The translations under genes were made by a program, and so were the position numbers. A stretch of DNA of 64,000 bases from Nigrospora sphaerica (taxonomy: Eukaryota; Ascomycota; Sordariomycetes; Amphisphaeriales; Apiosporaceae). Below the pieces are notes generated by a model that was not told the DNA's origin, searched no databases, and saw only the letters and a list, made by a program, of their open reading frames with translations. Location of the stretch: positions 7,254,001 through 7,318,000 of the forward strand of contig JAGVVL010000002.1 of NCBI GenBank assembly GCA_018287875.1, given 5' to 3'. Each line of letters starts with the position of its first letter. The first letter of the stretch is position 1. Positions 1 to 11,843 of the stretch are shown piece after piece.

Positions 1-1
1 C

Positions 2-790
2 AATGCGGTGAACAGTAATTTACGGGTCAAATGGATGGAGACGGACCTGGCCTCTCTGACGAGCGTCAGGCGAACGGCTGAGACGATCCTCAACGACAAC
101 GAGATTGCCAAGATCGATGTCGTTATCAACAACGCCGCCGTGATGGCCTGTCCTCACACTTTGACAGAGGACGGCATCGAGCTGCAACTCGCAGTGAGCC
201 ATACAAGCCACTTCCTCCTCACCAACATGATTATGCCCAAAATCCTCGCCGCCGGGCCCGGAGCCCGCCTCGTTCTCACTACCAGCTCGGGGCACCGCGT
301 CGCCCCCTTCAACCTGGACGATCCCAACTTTGCCAAAGAAGGGTCGTATGCCGAGTTTGACGCCTACGGCTCTGCCAAATCGGCGGTTCTTCTGTATGCT
401 GTGTCTCTGAACAAACGACTCGGGCCGCGGGGCGTGCGGGCCGTGGCCCCGACCCCAGGCCGCGTCGAAACGCATCTCCAAGACCATGTCAAGAGCCTCA
501 GTCAGGATAAGCTCATGGAAATGTACGACAAGGCAGCCAGGAAGGTGTACGGCAAGTCTATGGGCGAGGTTGCGCAGGAGGAGCCCCAGAAGACGCTGGA
601 GCAGGGAAGCTCCACCACTCTCTATGCGGCGCTGGACCCAGACCTTGCCAACCAAGAGGGGGTTTATCTCAACCATTGCGAGCTCCGGACGGATCCTAAA
701 GAGGTCAAGGACTGGGCTACTGATCCGGAACTGGCCGAGAAGTGTTGGAAGGTGAGCGAGGCGCTTGTAGGCCAAACCTTTAGCTTTTAG
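2..790 (+). CDS. Short-chain dehydrogenase/reductase, 5' end cut by the window
   Basis: This is the C-terminal 262 codons of an NAD(P)-dependent short-chain dehydrogenase of the classical, retinol-dehydrogenase-like type. The frame is open from base 2 and ends at TAG 788-790; the N-terminal Rossmann glycine motif would lie before the window. Visible SDR landmarks, in order, are the aspartate that follows the second strand (MDLAS-like, here ETDLAS), the NNAA motif, the catalytic serine in TTSSGHR, and the catalytic pair in YGSAKSA (YxxxK). A proline-glycine motif (PTPGRVET) follows the active site, as is usual in the family. Fungal SDRs of this group act on diverse alcohols and ketones, so no substrate can be named. 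No intron is apparent in the visible part. Confidence 0.9.
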   Translation, partial: NAVNSNLRVKWMETDLASLTSVRRTAETILNDNEIAKIDVVINNAAVMACPHTLTEDGIELQLAVSHTSHFLLTNMIMPKILAAGPGARLVLTTSSGHRVAPFNLDDPNFAKEGSYAEFDAYGSAKSAVLLYAVSLNKRLGPRGVRAVAPTPGRVETHLQDHVKSLSQDKLMEMYDKAARKVYGKSMGEVAQEEPQKTLEQGSSTTLYAALDPDLANQEGVYLNHCELRTDPKEVKDWATDPELAEKCWKVSEALVGQTFSF

Positions 791-1381
791 TCCTCATGAA
801 GACAGCGCGCCAGGTAGGCCGTCGAGACGGAAAGGGAATTTGGTGCTATGGGTTCGGAGCCGGAGAAGTATGGATCGTCCGTCCACGTGTACTACATAAC
901 TACCTCGGGTCTGTATGAAACATTCCAGCGACGGCCATGCAATTCACACAACATGATTCGGCATGGGTCTCATGTACTTACGCATGTGTGTACACATATA
1001 CTTACATTCGCGGTGTGCCTAAGGTTGCCTCTGTCCTCCAAGTATAGAGCAGAGTCAATGTTTTTGGTGGCGGCCCCTTAAATCGCCCAAGAGTAAAGGC
1101 GAGTGGGTACTGTGCACAATTGCACGAGCGGTTAATATAGGCAAGGGCCACACGAAGGATGTGGTAGAGGTTGTAGGTTGTACCTTAAACGTCCGCTACG
1201 GGAGGTCAGGCCTAGCGCCAAAACGCTCGCTCGCCCAGTCCGCAGTCCGCAATCCCGCAATCCCCACCGACCTGCATGCGCGCCGCGGCCTGGAGGCCCA
1301 TCGTTCCCCTTATAACAACTTCTCGGGGACGGGGGAACACTCTCCGGTTTGCGAGCTTCAAGATCGCGACGCGGCGCCAAC
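791..1381. other. Intergenic: SDR 3' end and AP-2 sigma promoter
   Basis: No gene is visible. An AT-rich patch with TGTGTGTACACATATAC-like alternating sequence lies near 985-1005, and TTAATATAGG near 1131-1140 is a possible TATA-like element for the downstream AP-2 sigma gene. Confidence 0.4.
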
Positions 1382-1960
1382 ATGTTGTCCTTCATCTTGG
1401 TACAGAACCGACAGTGGGTAGCCTGCTCCAAACTGCAGCCCTGCTGGCCCAGAGACTGACGAGGCGCGGCCCGATGCAGAGGCAAGACCCGCCTGGCCAA
1501 ATGGTACGTGCCGTACAGCGACGATGAGAAGATCAAGCTCAAGGGCGAGGTGCGTCTTCTCCTTCTCCCCGACATCCTCCTCGCGATCGTCTATACTGAA
1601 GTGTGCCCCCCTGGTGCTCCTCCTCGCCAGGTCCACCGTCTCGTAGCGCCGCGCGACCAGAAGTACCAGTCCAACTTCGTCGAGTTCCGCAACCACAAGA
1701 TCGTGTACCGGCGCTATGCCGGCCTCTTCTTCTGCGCCTGCGTCGACACCAACGACAACGAGCTGGCCTACCTCGAGGCCATTCATTTTTTCGTCGAGGT
1801 GCTCGACAGCTTCTTCGGCAACGTGTGCGAGCTCGATCTCGTCTTCAACTTTTACAAGGTCTACGCCATACTCGACGAGGTCTTCCTAGCCGGCGAAATC
1901 GAAGAGACAAGCAAGCAGGTCGTACTGACACGCCTGGAACACCTCGACAAACTTGAATGA
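1382..1960 (+). CDS. APS2: AP-2 adaptor complex sigma (small) subunit
   Basis: This is the sigma subunit of the AP-2 clathrin adaptor, a small longin-fold chain that helps recognise dileucine cargo at the plasma membrane. I model three exons, 1382-1413, 1480-1549 and 1631-1960, giving 143 residues, close to the usual 142-143. Exon 1 encodes the family start [11 protein letters not shown]. Its donor GTGGGT and an acceptor at 1479 restore the GKTRLAKWY motif, with a CTGAC branch site near 1456. Intron 2 (1550-1630) joins KGE to VHRLVAPRD. The [20 protein letters not shown] segment and the [14 protein letters not shown] segment are diagnostic and separate AP-2 sigma from AP-1 and AP-3 small chains. 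Intron 2 is 81 bp and free of in-frame stops, so its retention would add 27 residues rather than truncate the protein. Confidence 0.96.
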
Positions 1961-2576
1961 GTACTACCAAAGACAAAGGACTGGCTGCGGTGCTGAGCTT
2001 GGGTGCGCAGTAGCCGACAGTCACACCAGCCGGCAGGCTGGATGGGTCTGCACCAACAGATTGGGATGCCACGGGATGGAGCCTCTTTTGCGATAACTGG
2101 CATTGGCACGGCGTTTCCGGCGTTTTTCTCCCAGTTGCAAGGCACCTCGGAATGACGGGGTGATTGGGCTTTTCAGGCTGCTGGAAGCAGGCTGACGCTG
2201 GAGATACACACACAGCTTTTCCTGTTGGGCAATCTGCAGCAACTTCGAACCGTTGCGTGGCCGGCGAGTTCCCCTTTCATGTCAGACAACTTGTGAAAGG
2301 TCTTTTTTTCTCTCGTCTGCTACTATACATGGGCCTGGTGGGCTTGCGCTTCAAAGGGGCTGATAAACCTGCGGCCCAAAGAAATGGTAAACATTCGTGC
2401 CCCAGGGGACTGTTTACGGTCCAATTATGAGGCCCGTGAAGCTTTCCCGGCGCCAGTAAAATACGGAGCACACTGCTCTGTTGAGTAGATTCGTTTCACA
2501 ACGCCAAACCAGCTAGGTGACCTTCAGGTCTGGGAGGCCTCTCAAGGTCCAGCTGGTCTTGCCAGGCAAGAGATGG
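1961..2576. other. Convergent intergenic region
   Basis: This holds the 3' flanks of the AP-2 sigma gene (+) and the zinc-knuckle gene (-). Only short chance ORFs are present. No repeat or RNA gene was recognised. Confidence 0.4.
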
Positions 2577-4466
2577 CTAAAGAAAACACCCGGCTCCGGA
2601 CACCGAAGCCTTGATGTCGAGTTCCTCTATCATGTCTGCCGCCGTTCGTCTGTTGACTGGGGTATGAATGATTGGGGCATATCGCCCCGTAAACAGGCCA
2701 ACAACATAGTTGTCGTAAGGCGGGTTGGTAACAGCCCGCCACTGCTGGCCCTCTTTGTCGACGACCAAGGTAGAATCGCACCCTTCGACGTCCTTACACG
2801 CTTCATCCAAAATCATCTCCAGTTCGGCGACACAGGCGACAGTGTCCTCGGCTTCCTGGAACTGACTATGAAGCGCTTGTAAGAAATCTTCGGCCGCCTC
2901 TGAAGCTTGCTTGAAAGCGCCCGGACAAGCGTCACTGGCAAGACGATTGTGCGTTTTAAGCCCACTCAAACGTTCCAAGGTCCCCTCAAGTGGTCCAGAA
3001 AGGGTGTTGACCGTCTTTGCCGCCACGGGCGAACCAGGGGAACCGCTAATCATGAAGAGATCATCGTTCTCGTACGACAGCCTTCCATCTGTTTGAGAGT
3101 CGAGCGCAAGTGAGTCCAGTCGTCTGGACTTATGGATACTCCTGCCATGGGTCTGAGGCGAACCCTCAGGACGGTAGCTATCCTTAGAATGCCGCCTCTT
3201 GGCCTTCTTCGGGGCATGCCGCCCGTGACTCGGTGGAGATGACCACCGGGCAGCAGCTTTCGCCGAAGACGTGTTGCGCTTGCCAAGGAAATCCTCTTGG
3301 TTGTCCCGCAATGGAGAGCGCTGGCGTGGGCGGTACGAATCGACGCTGGAATGGCTGTGTGGCTTGTTTCTCATTCGGGTCTTCGACGACTCTGCGCGAA
3401 CGGCCAGACGTCTTTGCTCATTCAGTGACCATGGTTGCTTGTTGCGCGGGCAAAGAGTGGCAAAGTGGTCCCCAACCTTTTTGCAGAAATCGCATCTGTA
3501 GTCGGGGTCAGGGGCTTTATCATATTTGGGATCCAAATTGGTTGGACAATGTTGGATCTTATGGCCTGCCAGAGTCAGATCGGCTCCAAACTAGACTTTC
3601 AATCACTCGAACTCACCCTCCTGGTTGCAACGCTTGCAAATATACGTCAATGAGGGTTCCACCGCAAGTGGCTTTCGGGCCGCCGATTCTGATGCCTTGT
3701 TCTCACTGCGAGCCTCCTTTGTGGTCTGAGGCTCATCAACGTCACCAGGGGCCATGCGGTTTTCGGGGGATGATGAGCCGAGATAGATGGTTTCCGGTGT
3801 GTACATTCGGACCCGAGGATCATTATGACTATTCTCAGGTTGCGTGGAAGCCTCCATATCTGCTTTCGTCCCTTTTTGGGTTTCAGATGCCTCGGTGATC
3901 ACGAAACCCGGGGGCGAGGCACACCGCTTGCGCTTTCGTTCACCCATAGGTTCATCATTGGCACCAGTAATCTTTGGGCCGCCCCCAACGATTCGAGTTG
4001 GTTCCGAGATCGTGAAGCTACCGAATGGTCCGAGGGACCGGGGGTTCCGTTGGATAGCTGTCGTGCTGCTCGAGTTCCAGAGGCTGAATTCGAGCTGTTC
4101 TTTGATCATCAAATACCGTCGGCGACTTGAAGGGTCTTGGTGGTCAGCCCATATCTGCAAATCCGTGAACGAGGATAGAATGTGATCTCGACCAAAACCG
4201 TGACTCTCGAGAGACGTGATCCATTGCCGCAGTAGGCAATCATCCCGAGTCAACGAGTCTTTCATGATCTGCAGATGAAGCCATCCGAAGTATGTCTCAA
4301 GCACCTGGTTTGTGGTAAGGGAGTCGATGTGCCGATCCAGTCGGTCTCCAATCATCTCCAATGACAACTCACCAAGGCACGAGACAGGGAGAACCCCAGG
4401 GTCGGACCTTGGATCCATGGCGGTGATTTGCTTCGAAGTCTCAAGCTGATTTGACGAGAATGGCAT
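2577..4466 (-). CDS. Paired CCHC zinc-knuckle protein, function unknown
   Basis: I model two exons, 3617-4466 and 2565-3565 in outline, more exactly 3617-4466 then 2577-3565, joined across a 51-bp intron (3566-3616; donor GTGAGT, CTGAC branch, GGCAG acceptor). The product is 612 residues. Splicing falls inside the first zinc knuckle and restores it: the exon-1 end supplies CKRCNQEG and exon 2 supplies HKIQHC, giving CX2CX4HX4C. A second knuckle, CX2CX5HX4C, begins about 20 residues later (CDFCKKVGDHFATLC). Such tandem knuckles usually bind single-stranded RNA or DNA, and sometimes protein. The remainder is low-complexity: a helical N-terminal region, a KRKR basic patch, then Arg/Ser/Lys-rich sequence after the knuckles suggesting nuclear location, and an acidic helical segment near the C terminus. 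I do not recognise an orthologue of known function. A downstream Met at residue 17 is an alternative start. Confidence 0.8.
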
Positions 4467-5594
4467 CAGCTTGTCCGAGATGTTGCGAGTATGATTGAAT
4501 TGTGTGCCCTATCGGCCAGTCCGGCCTCGATGCAAACCGGGTCCCGCAAACTATCAGATCAAGGTACAGGCGTCGGAAATGAATCTGGCCTGCTGATTAG
4601 GCGCAATCTCTTGATTTATTTTCTCTCCACGACGAAGCCGGTAGATACACCGGGAGAGAAGATGAAAGGGCATAGGACGCGACGAAAAGGCAACTGACCG
4701 ACCTGGTCCAGCGAGGACCAGCCCCTGTGGTCGATTTGGAGATTTCGGTGGAAAGCGTACCGTCTCAGCTTAGAAGTGACGCGGGTGACCAAGGATCGAA
4801 AACCCAGGCCAAGCCGGCGAGTGGTGGTCTTTGAAGGCGAATGGGGGTGGTCATGGGTTTGTTTGCAAGTGGCAGCGCGTGTAGTTGTTGGGAGGGGAGG
4901 CTGCGTTTGCAACAATACTGGGCTCCTTCCAATTGAATGCGTGTGCAGAATGAAGTAGGCATCCCACGGGTTCCGCCACACCATCATTAGGAGGCACATG
5001 GACATTTGGGAATGAGAGGTAAACGAGTGTCAGGAAGGCGCGTCCATCTATGCATCGTTGCCTGGCACCAGTTTGTGACTCTTAGTGCCCTTCATGAGGA
5101 GACGGTTCTTGATACCCGATGCTGTTATTTCTCACAACCTTAGCAGGTTTCCATATACATATTGAACAAAAGCACGCTTGCTTTACATTTTCCGCCGCCC
5201 AGAGAATACTATAGACCCGTGGCTCCTGCACGAAACGCCCACAGCCAAATGCTAATAGAGATAATTTTCAGTCACCCATCATGGGGGAGCGTGGGAATTT
5301 TGTAGGTATCATCGGATCCATATGGACGGGCAAGTACTAGGACAATCATCAGCAGAACACATGAAAAGGACCTCACCAACTTCTCCGAGGGTCGGCTTCC
5401 ATACAAGGCTTTGACCGTTGGCATATCAAGAGCGGAACCGCCTGGTACACGGATCCAGCTAAGCTACGGATACGGAGCGTGGCAAGACGCTGCGCATGCC
5501 CAGATCAATACCGCAATACCTAAGTACTTACAACCTAGCTCCAGTCCACGCTCCGTTCAAGAAACGGGAACCCGGCATAACGTGACGAGCGGAC
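4467..5594. other. Intergenic: zinc-knuckle promoter and IST1 3' flank
   Basis: No gene is supported. ORFs up to 129 codons lack codon-level or family support. No tandem repeat or RNA gene was recognised. Confidence 0.4.
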
Positions 5595-6568
5595 TCATCG
5601 TTTCAAGGCAGCGAACCGCGCGGCGAGATCATCCACACTGGGGACGCCATCACCCACCCCACCCGTCCTCTCCGGCGTCTTCTTTGCAAGTCCCGCATTC
5701 ACCATTTTCTGGCTAGGCTTGAGCTCTGCTGCATTTAACGTGACTTTCGGACGAGGGTTCTCAGTGGACGGGCTCGGCGGATTGATGTGGAGGGGGGTCT
5801 GGGGGCCCAAGGTTCGCGGTGGCGTGGCCTTGCTGAGATCTTCTCTTTCTTGTGCCAGTTTGCTGTCGGGGGGGATCTCGGGCTCGATAATTTTCTGCGC
5901 CTGGCCTCCGCTCGGCCCGTCATCATTGTGGTCATCGTCGTCGACAAATTTGGGAGCATCGGCCTTGGGTCGTTTCGGCCAATCCACCCCGTAGGCCCTC
6001 GCGATCTCCTCCAAGTACCCTTGCACGAGCTCTTCCCGGGGCGGTACCACACTCAGTTTCTTCACCACCTTCTCCGAGACCTTGCCGTCCGCGTTCTCTG
6101 TCGCAGTCATGACAAACTCCTTGCCAAATTTCTCGCCGAACAACAGTCGAACTTGCTGAAGTTCTTTGATCTCCGTCTTGGGCGCGGCGTATATGAGGCT
6201 CTTGACGGCTTCCTCGAGCCCTGGATCGCACGGTGAGCTCTCGAGAAGGCCGGCGCGGGCGAGCAGCAGCTCGCAATACAGTTCGAGGATCTCGTGCAGC
6301 TCGGTGATGATGTCCGAACGAATAATGTTCTCGACGCGTATACGAGCCGAATCGGCCTTGCCAGCCTCTAGCAGCTGGGCCATGGCGCGGCGCGCCGTCT
6401 TGGATAGTGACTCATCGCGCTGTTGCACCATGCGCAACCGCGCGACGGCGAGTTTCAACTGCACCTTGATTCGGGTCTGGGCCGGAGAGGGGGGCGTCAG
6501 CAGGGCGCACGTGAGCAACAACGGGGGTCTATCTGGGTTCATACGAGAAGCGTCGCCGAGGGGGGCAT
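5595..6568 (-). CDS. IST1: IST1-like ESCRT-III regulator of Vps4
   Basis: IST1 is an ESCRT-III-related protein that binds Did2/CHMP1 and Vps4 and tunes multivesicular-body sorting on endosomes. The gene has a 24-nt first exon (6545-6568, eight codons starting MPPSATLL), a 68-bp intron (6477-6544; donor GTATGA, branch CTGAC, acceptor GCCCAG) and a second exon (5595-6476), for 301 residues. The IST1 domain fills the first 175 residues or so: TRIKVQLKLAVARLRM, then RRAMAQLLEAGK, RVENIIRSDI and ELYCELLLAR are its hallmark helices. A Pro-rich, charged linker follows, and the C terminus (VDDLAARFAALKR) is the conserved short helix that probably serves as the MIT-interacting motif for Vps4. The start was chosen because MPPSA is the common fungal beginning and the splice restores phase 0; reading straight upstream would add an implausible Arg/Pro-rich leader. 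Confidence 0.92.
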
Positions 6569-7703
6569 GATGTCGGATCGGCCGCAGACGATGGCGGCGG
6601 CTGCTCTGTCGTCGGTGTCGGCGCGGGCGGGATGCGAGGGGGCGGGCGCCTGAGTACAACTAGAAGTTGCCAGCCGAGCCCTTGTGGTACGCTGGGGGAG
6701 AACCGGGAGGGATGGGTCGCGATGGAGCACCCCGCTGTCGTCATTGGGTCTCTGGGGTCTAGGCGGTCTCAGCTTGGAGTCTGCTCGGCATGGATGCACA
6801 GGGCGGCCAGAAGCCTCATCCATGTCGGCCATGCTCCACCCGCGCTCAAAACCGGGAATGGAAGGACAGGCTGACAGGTGCTTTCGGCCTTGGGCAGCGA
6901 CAATGATAAAAAAGTCAAATTGCCGATTAGACCGAAGTCAATGCTAGGCCCCCGACCCTGGCCTGGCGAGGACGCTGGCGCCCGTCGAGGAGCCTATCTG
7001 CCCGGCGCAACAGCACACACGTCAAGGCCTGAGATTGCCTCGATTGCCCAGGACCATGTCGTTCTTCTCCATCCACTCCCACATCCATCCGTGCCTGGCG
7101 TCCATCCTGGACGCTCCGGCCCTTCGATGTGGAGGCTTCAATATCTGGGTCCTCCTGCCTGACCTCCAACCAGAACTACCACCCATGTCCTTCGTTGGTC
7201 GTGGCCGTGTCCCTGCAAATAAATGCCTGCCTGGTTAGCTGGCGCAGGCCACAGCCGACATCGTTTGGACGCGCGCGCGCTCAAGTTTTGATGGAACCCC
7301 CTGCCCAAGGTGCTCTGCTAGCACCCCGACACAGGGTCGCTCTGCATGAAGTTGGCAATTGGGTACGGTCGTGCCGGCCGGGCTTCGTGAGATACGAACG
7401 GACGAACCCGTTGCACGGCCTTGGGTACGTTGCAACCTGCCTACCCAACCTACCCTGCAACCCCGCTAACAGAAGGAAGCATTCAGGAGGTGCCCTTGGA
7501 CATTGCCCACAGCATGTGAAGCCGGTCGCTCAACACCACATTACTTACGTTCTACCTACATCACAAGCTGCCGTCAACCACCCTGTTCCTCCTTCCAACC
7601 ACGCCATTGTCCCCCAAGTCGTTGTGGTTCGTACCATGTCTCATCTGGGTCTGTCAACTAGGAATATTGGGTTGGATTTGGCTGCCGCGTCGGTTCGGCA
7701 AAC
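6569..7703. other. Divergent promoter region between IST1 and the ArAE-type gene
   Basis: This 1.1-kb region separates two divergently transcribed genes. It contains a GCGCGCGCGC run near 7271-7280 and a pyrimidine-rich stretch (about 7555-7605) typical of fungal leaders. A 208-codon ORF at 7129-7755 overlaps the downstream gene start and has no protein-like features, so I do not call it. Confidence 0.4.
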
Positions 7704-10700
7704 ATGGCGACACGCATTGCCCGGCGGTGCAAAGCACACTGCCACGAATGGCTAGCGACGATGCTGGCCAATGTCCAAAAGGACAACCTGTGGCAGAAGA
7801 TGCTTAAAAACACCATTTGCACCACTGTGGCCCTGGTCATTGGCGTCCTCCCCGCCGTTGTCAATGTCTACGGGCGCCTGACCTATCTCGCGCCCATGGC
7901 CACGGTTTTTGGTCACCCCGGCCGGCGGTTCGGCCAGATGGCCGAGGCTGTCATCCTCATTATCCTAGGATCCGCGCTCGGTCTCGCCTGGTCGCTGCTG
8001 GGGCTATACCTGTCCAGCCTCGTCATCGACGCCCACGTGAGCGGCGCTTTCGCCATCCGCGCCGTCTTCTTCGCCGTCGGAGTCATCTTTCATGGCGTCC
8101 TGCGCTCCTCCACCCCGAGGCTCTTCCTGATGGTCTTTTTCTTCCTCCTCATCAGCCTCGGAATCCTCACCACCAGTCAAACAGTTGTCACGGCCGCCCT
8201 GGCGTCCCGAGTTGCTTATCCCGTTTTGACAGCTGCCGCACTCATACTCCTCGTCAACGTGTCCCTGTTTCCCGAGACCTCGAGCGGCTTCCTGGGTAAC
8301 TCGACTATCGAGACGCTTGGCGAGACAGTGAAGTGTCTGGAGGATGCGGTCAAATGGTTCACGTCCGACTCCCAGGAGAAAGGGAATGGGGCTACGGACT
8401 CGAAACAGGGGCCCGACTTGGACTTACGGATGAAGCTGGTATCCCTGACCGACAGGAAGCCCAAGTTGAGAGCCAAGCTTGCCGCTTCCAAGAGGGCTCA
8501 GGCGGAGTGCAATTTCGAACTCGTCTACGCCTGTCTTCCTCCGCGGTCTCTCAAGCCTGTCAGCACGAACTCGATGGGTCGGTTGGTCCAGAATACGATT
8601 TCCATCGTCAATGCCTGCGAGAGCAAGTATGCGTTAGTGGGCGAAGACGAGGACAAGGCGGCCCACAAAGAGGATACGAGCTCCGACGCTTCGAGTGACA
8701 CTAGCGACTCCAGCGATTCCAGCGACTCCAGCGACTCCGGCACCGACTCTTCCTCAGACGAGTCGTCTTCCGAGGAAGATTCTTCGAGTCGCAAGAAACC
8801 CGAGGCCGCCCGAAAGAAGTTGAGGCACCTCCGCAACTTGGAGTTGGTAAAGCCCCTTCGCGAGATTGAGTCTGGGGACATTGGACTTTTGGAGCATATC
8901 CTGTCCCAGGTTCGAGCGCCATCGAGAGCCCTCCAGCAACAAATCCATGAGGCCCATCAGGTCATTACCTGTACCCTTGCCTACTGCTACGATGTGCCCA
9001 AGATCCCAGGTGGTTCCCGTGCTCCGGATGGCATTAAACTCGAGGAAATCGATATTCGTGTGGACGCTTTTGTCGAAGCCTTGTCTCAGTTTGACAGGGA
9101 CTCTGTCAAAGCTCTGGAGCATGCGGCAGCCATGGCATACGGAGACGACTACCAGGTTCGAATCTCTGGCCATCCTATGGGATCAATCCCTACTGACTTT
9201 TTCTAGGCTGATATCATGCCGAGAATGGAGACGTTCTTGGTCAGCTCCTTCCTGATTACTCTTAGACAAGCAGCATGCCAAATTCTGGATATGATCAAGC
9301 ATTGCCGGGTGCTTGTTGAGAAAAGGGAGACGAGGTTCGGCAGAAAAAGAGTTTACATGCCGGCAATAAGCTGGAAGAAGTGGCTAACGAGCGGTGGCGA
9401 GCTGGATGTCAATTCTTTGCCAGAACATGCTCGCAAAGAGGCAAGAGCCGGTCACGGTACTCGGGAGGACAAGCGTGGCGACAATGACGAACTCGGCTCC
9501 GGCACTCACGAGGAACTTGCCCGGCGGCCCAAAGATGAGGAAAGCGGAGGTGGCCAGGAAAAGCAAGCAAGTCTCCCCGAGAAAGGAAAGATCCCACGGC
9601 GAAAGGGGCCGCACTGGTCAGCCAGTAGCACTTCGCTTTGGTTGCGCGGCCTCGCTGCGGACGCGGTTGAGTTCTTCGCGGATTCGGATGATCTTGCCTT
9701 TGCGCTCAAGATGACAGTCGCGGCGTTTCTGATCAGCTTCCCGGCTTTTGTGCCCTCCTTCAACCCATGGTACAACTCTGTGCGGGGCACCTGGGCATCG
9801 CTTCAACTTATTATCGTTTTTGAAGTGGCTGTAGGCACTTCGTTTCAAGGTTTTTTCCTTCGGGCCTTTGGTGTCATATATGGCTGCGTCGCTGGTTATC
9901 TTGCGAACGTCATCAGCGGAGGGAACCGCGCTGGCATCGTCGTTGTGCTCTGTATCTGCATATTCCCTGCAACATACGTACACCTCGGTACGCCTTACGT
10001 CAAGACGGGACTTATCTCCATCGTGAGTATGTCTGTTGTAGGCTTATGTAAGTCAAGCATCCCCAACCGACACTGCTCCCCACTGACACACGGCAGCGGC
10101 CGTCACACAGCCGAACAACACGGCATGGGAGGTTTTCGTGAAGAGACTATGCTGCTTTCTGATCGGCGGTACGGTTGCACTCTTAGTAGAGATGACGCTG
10201 TTTCCCGTGCGCGCCAGAGACCGACTCGCCGAATCTCTGGCTTCGAGCATACAACAAATCATGAAAATGGAGGCGTCAGTGGCTGTAGGCATTGACAATC
10301 CGGGCAAAATCGACTTCAAGTCCCACGCCCTCAGTGCCGACTTTGTCGCTGCCAAGGACAAGGCCGATGCCGCTCTGGTGGCAGCCCGAACGTTCTTGCC
10401 CTTCTGTCTGACGGAGCCCCGGCTCAAAGGAAGTTTCCAGGGCCAGGCGCTGATCTATAACGAGGTCATCTATGTGCTATTCCAGATCATCGACCGCATG
10501 GACAACATGCTTCACCTTCGAAAAGCATACGGAAGTGGGTTGTTGGAAGAGATACACGACAAGGTCCTGCCGTACCGCCGAAACGTGGCCGCTAGTATTG
10601 CGCTCACTCTCTTCGCTGTTCACGAGGCCTTGACGACGCGGCTGCCTCTGCCCCAGTTCCTACCGTCCAGCCGGGTAGCGCAGTTCAGATACATCAGCCG

Positions 10701-11355
10701 GGTGCGGGAAGTTATGCTGGAGCGAGCCGAGTCGGGCCCCGTCAGCCGTGCCGCCAGCGCGATATGGAAAAAGGATGCCCAGCGCCCTGCAATTCCGCGC
10801 CAGGGTTCAATCCCGCTGCAGGGCGAGGTCCTGAAGTCCGTCACCAAGCACAACTTTCTCTCGTGGAACGCAAGATCGGCGGGCATGATCGAGATTATTG
10901 AATATCTCGAGGAGCTGGTCGATCTGACCAAGCTACTCGTCGGCGTCAACGCCTTCAGGAGTGGCATGCTGGAGCGCCCCAAGTTTCACGAATACATTGC
11001 CAAGATCAAGTCGCGGCAGCTGGAGTCGGTCAAAACAGCCGAGACGGAACACACGATCGAGAAGATTAAGAGCGCTGCCAGCGATAGGATCCGGGGCAGA
11101 AAAAGGGGCTTCTCGCTCCGCAAGATGGACTCCCAGACCAGCGGCGGCCTGCGGAGACGTCCGACCTGGGGGTCCAACGCGGGAGGCGACGGTGCCGAGT
11201 CATTCACCAACGAAAACGCTGTTGAGGATCTGCCCATGAGTCTGCAACGCATCCAGACTAAGAGAATGGAGGATAGAGAGTTTGAGAGGCTGAAGAGGTC
11301 CAGCACCGCCGCATCGCAAACCAAGGGTAAGGGCATACTGCAGGGGAAATTCTAG
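7704..11355 (+). CDS. FUSC/aromatic-acid-exporter (ArAE) type membrane protein
   Basis: I model three exons, 7704-9155, 9207-10047 and 10097-11355, giving 1183 residues. The layout matches fungal proteins with a six-helix N-terminal ER-transporter-like block, a central FUSC-like membrane block and a C-terminal DUF2421/ArAE_2 region. Hydrophobic helices cluster at about residues 30-190 and again around 660-800 after a long soluble linker. The linker carries an acidic Ser/Asp block (repeated DSSD) near residue 335-355. Bacterial relatives export aromatic acids; the fungal substrate is unknown, and the family is often labelled an ER transporter. Intron 2 (49 bp, donor GTAAGT) is standard. Intron 1 (51 bp) uses a weak donor, GTTCGA, but has a CTGAC branch and TTCTAG acceptor, and joins the frame smoothly (DDYQ to ADIMPRMETFL). 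The start Met lies just before the first hydrophobic block. Confidence 0.85.
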
Positions 11356-11843
11356 GGCGTACAGCAGGGGAAGGCGTGGGCATTGTGACTGATTGGTTTA
11401 AGCGTGCAAGCCCAGAGGGGCATTATTGATACCATCCAAAAGTTTCGTTTTAGAATAAAAGTTCCATGAGCTTTCAACTATCAGAAAGAAGGTGTCCATG
11501 AGTGGCGCCTGTCAGCCTTGTCAAAGTGCGGGCGTGGCAGAGTATATAGCCCACCGCGAGGGGCATCTGCACATTCCCACAATCTGCTCACACGCGCGTA
11601 CACTCGTGTGTGACGGTAAAAAACTGACATTCATGTGATTCAATACAACGTGCTACTATACTTGATCCGTCCTCAGGTGCCAGTTTATACCACCCTGGCT
11701 AGTCCAGACCCGAAGGCAGGCACTGAAAAGTTGCCTATATAACGTCCATCCTGCGTGGCAATAACACTTAGGCTCGCATACAAGCCCCAATAGCCAGTGG
11801 CTTCCGTACCAAGATTGGGTTGAGTTTACAGCAAGACACACGT
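11356..11843. other. Convergent intergenic region
   Basis: These are the 3' flanks of the ArAE-type gene (+) and a membrane-protein gene (-). An AATAAA element at about 11454-11459 (in TTAGAATAAAAG) is a plausible poly(A) signal for the plus-strand gene. Nothing else is recognised. Confidence 0.4.

Noticed and set aside
6569..6659. Longer IST1 N terminus read straight through from 6659
   Set aside because: It begins at an ATG in an Arg/Pro-rich leader unlike the family; splicing from MPPSATLL gives the expected start in phase.
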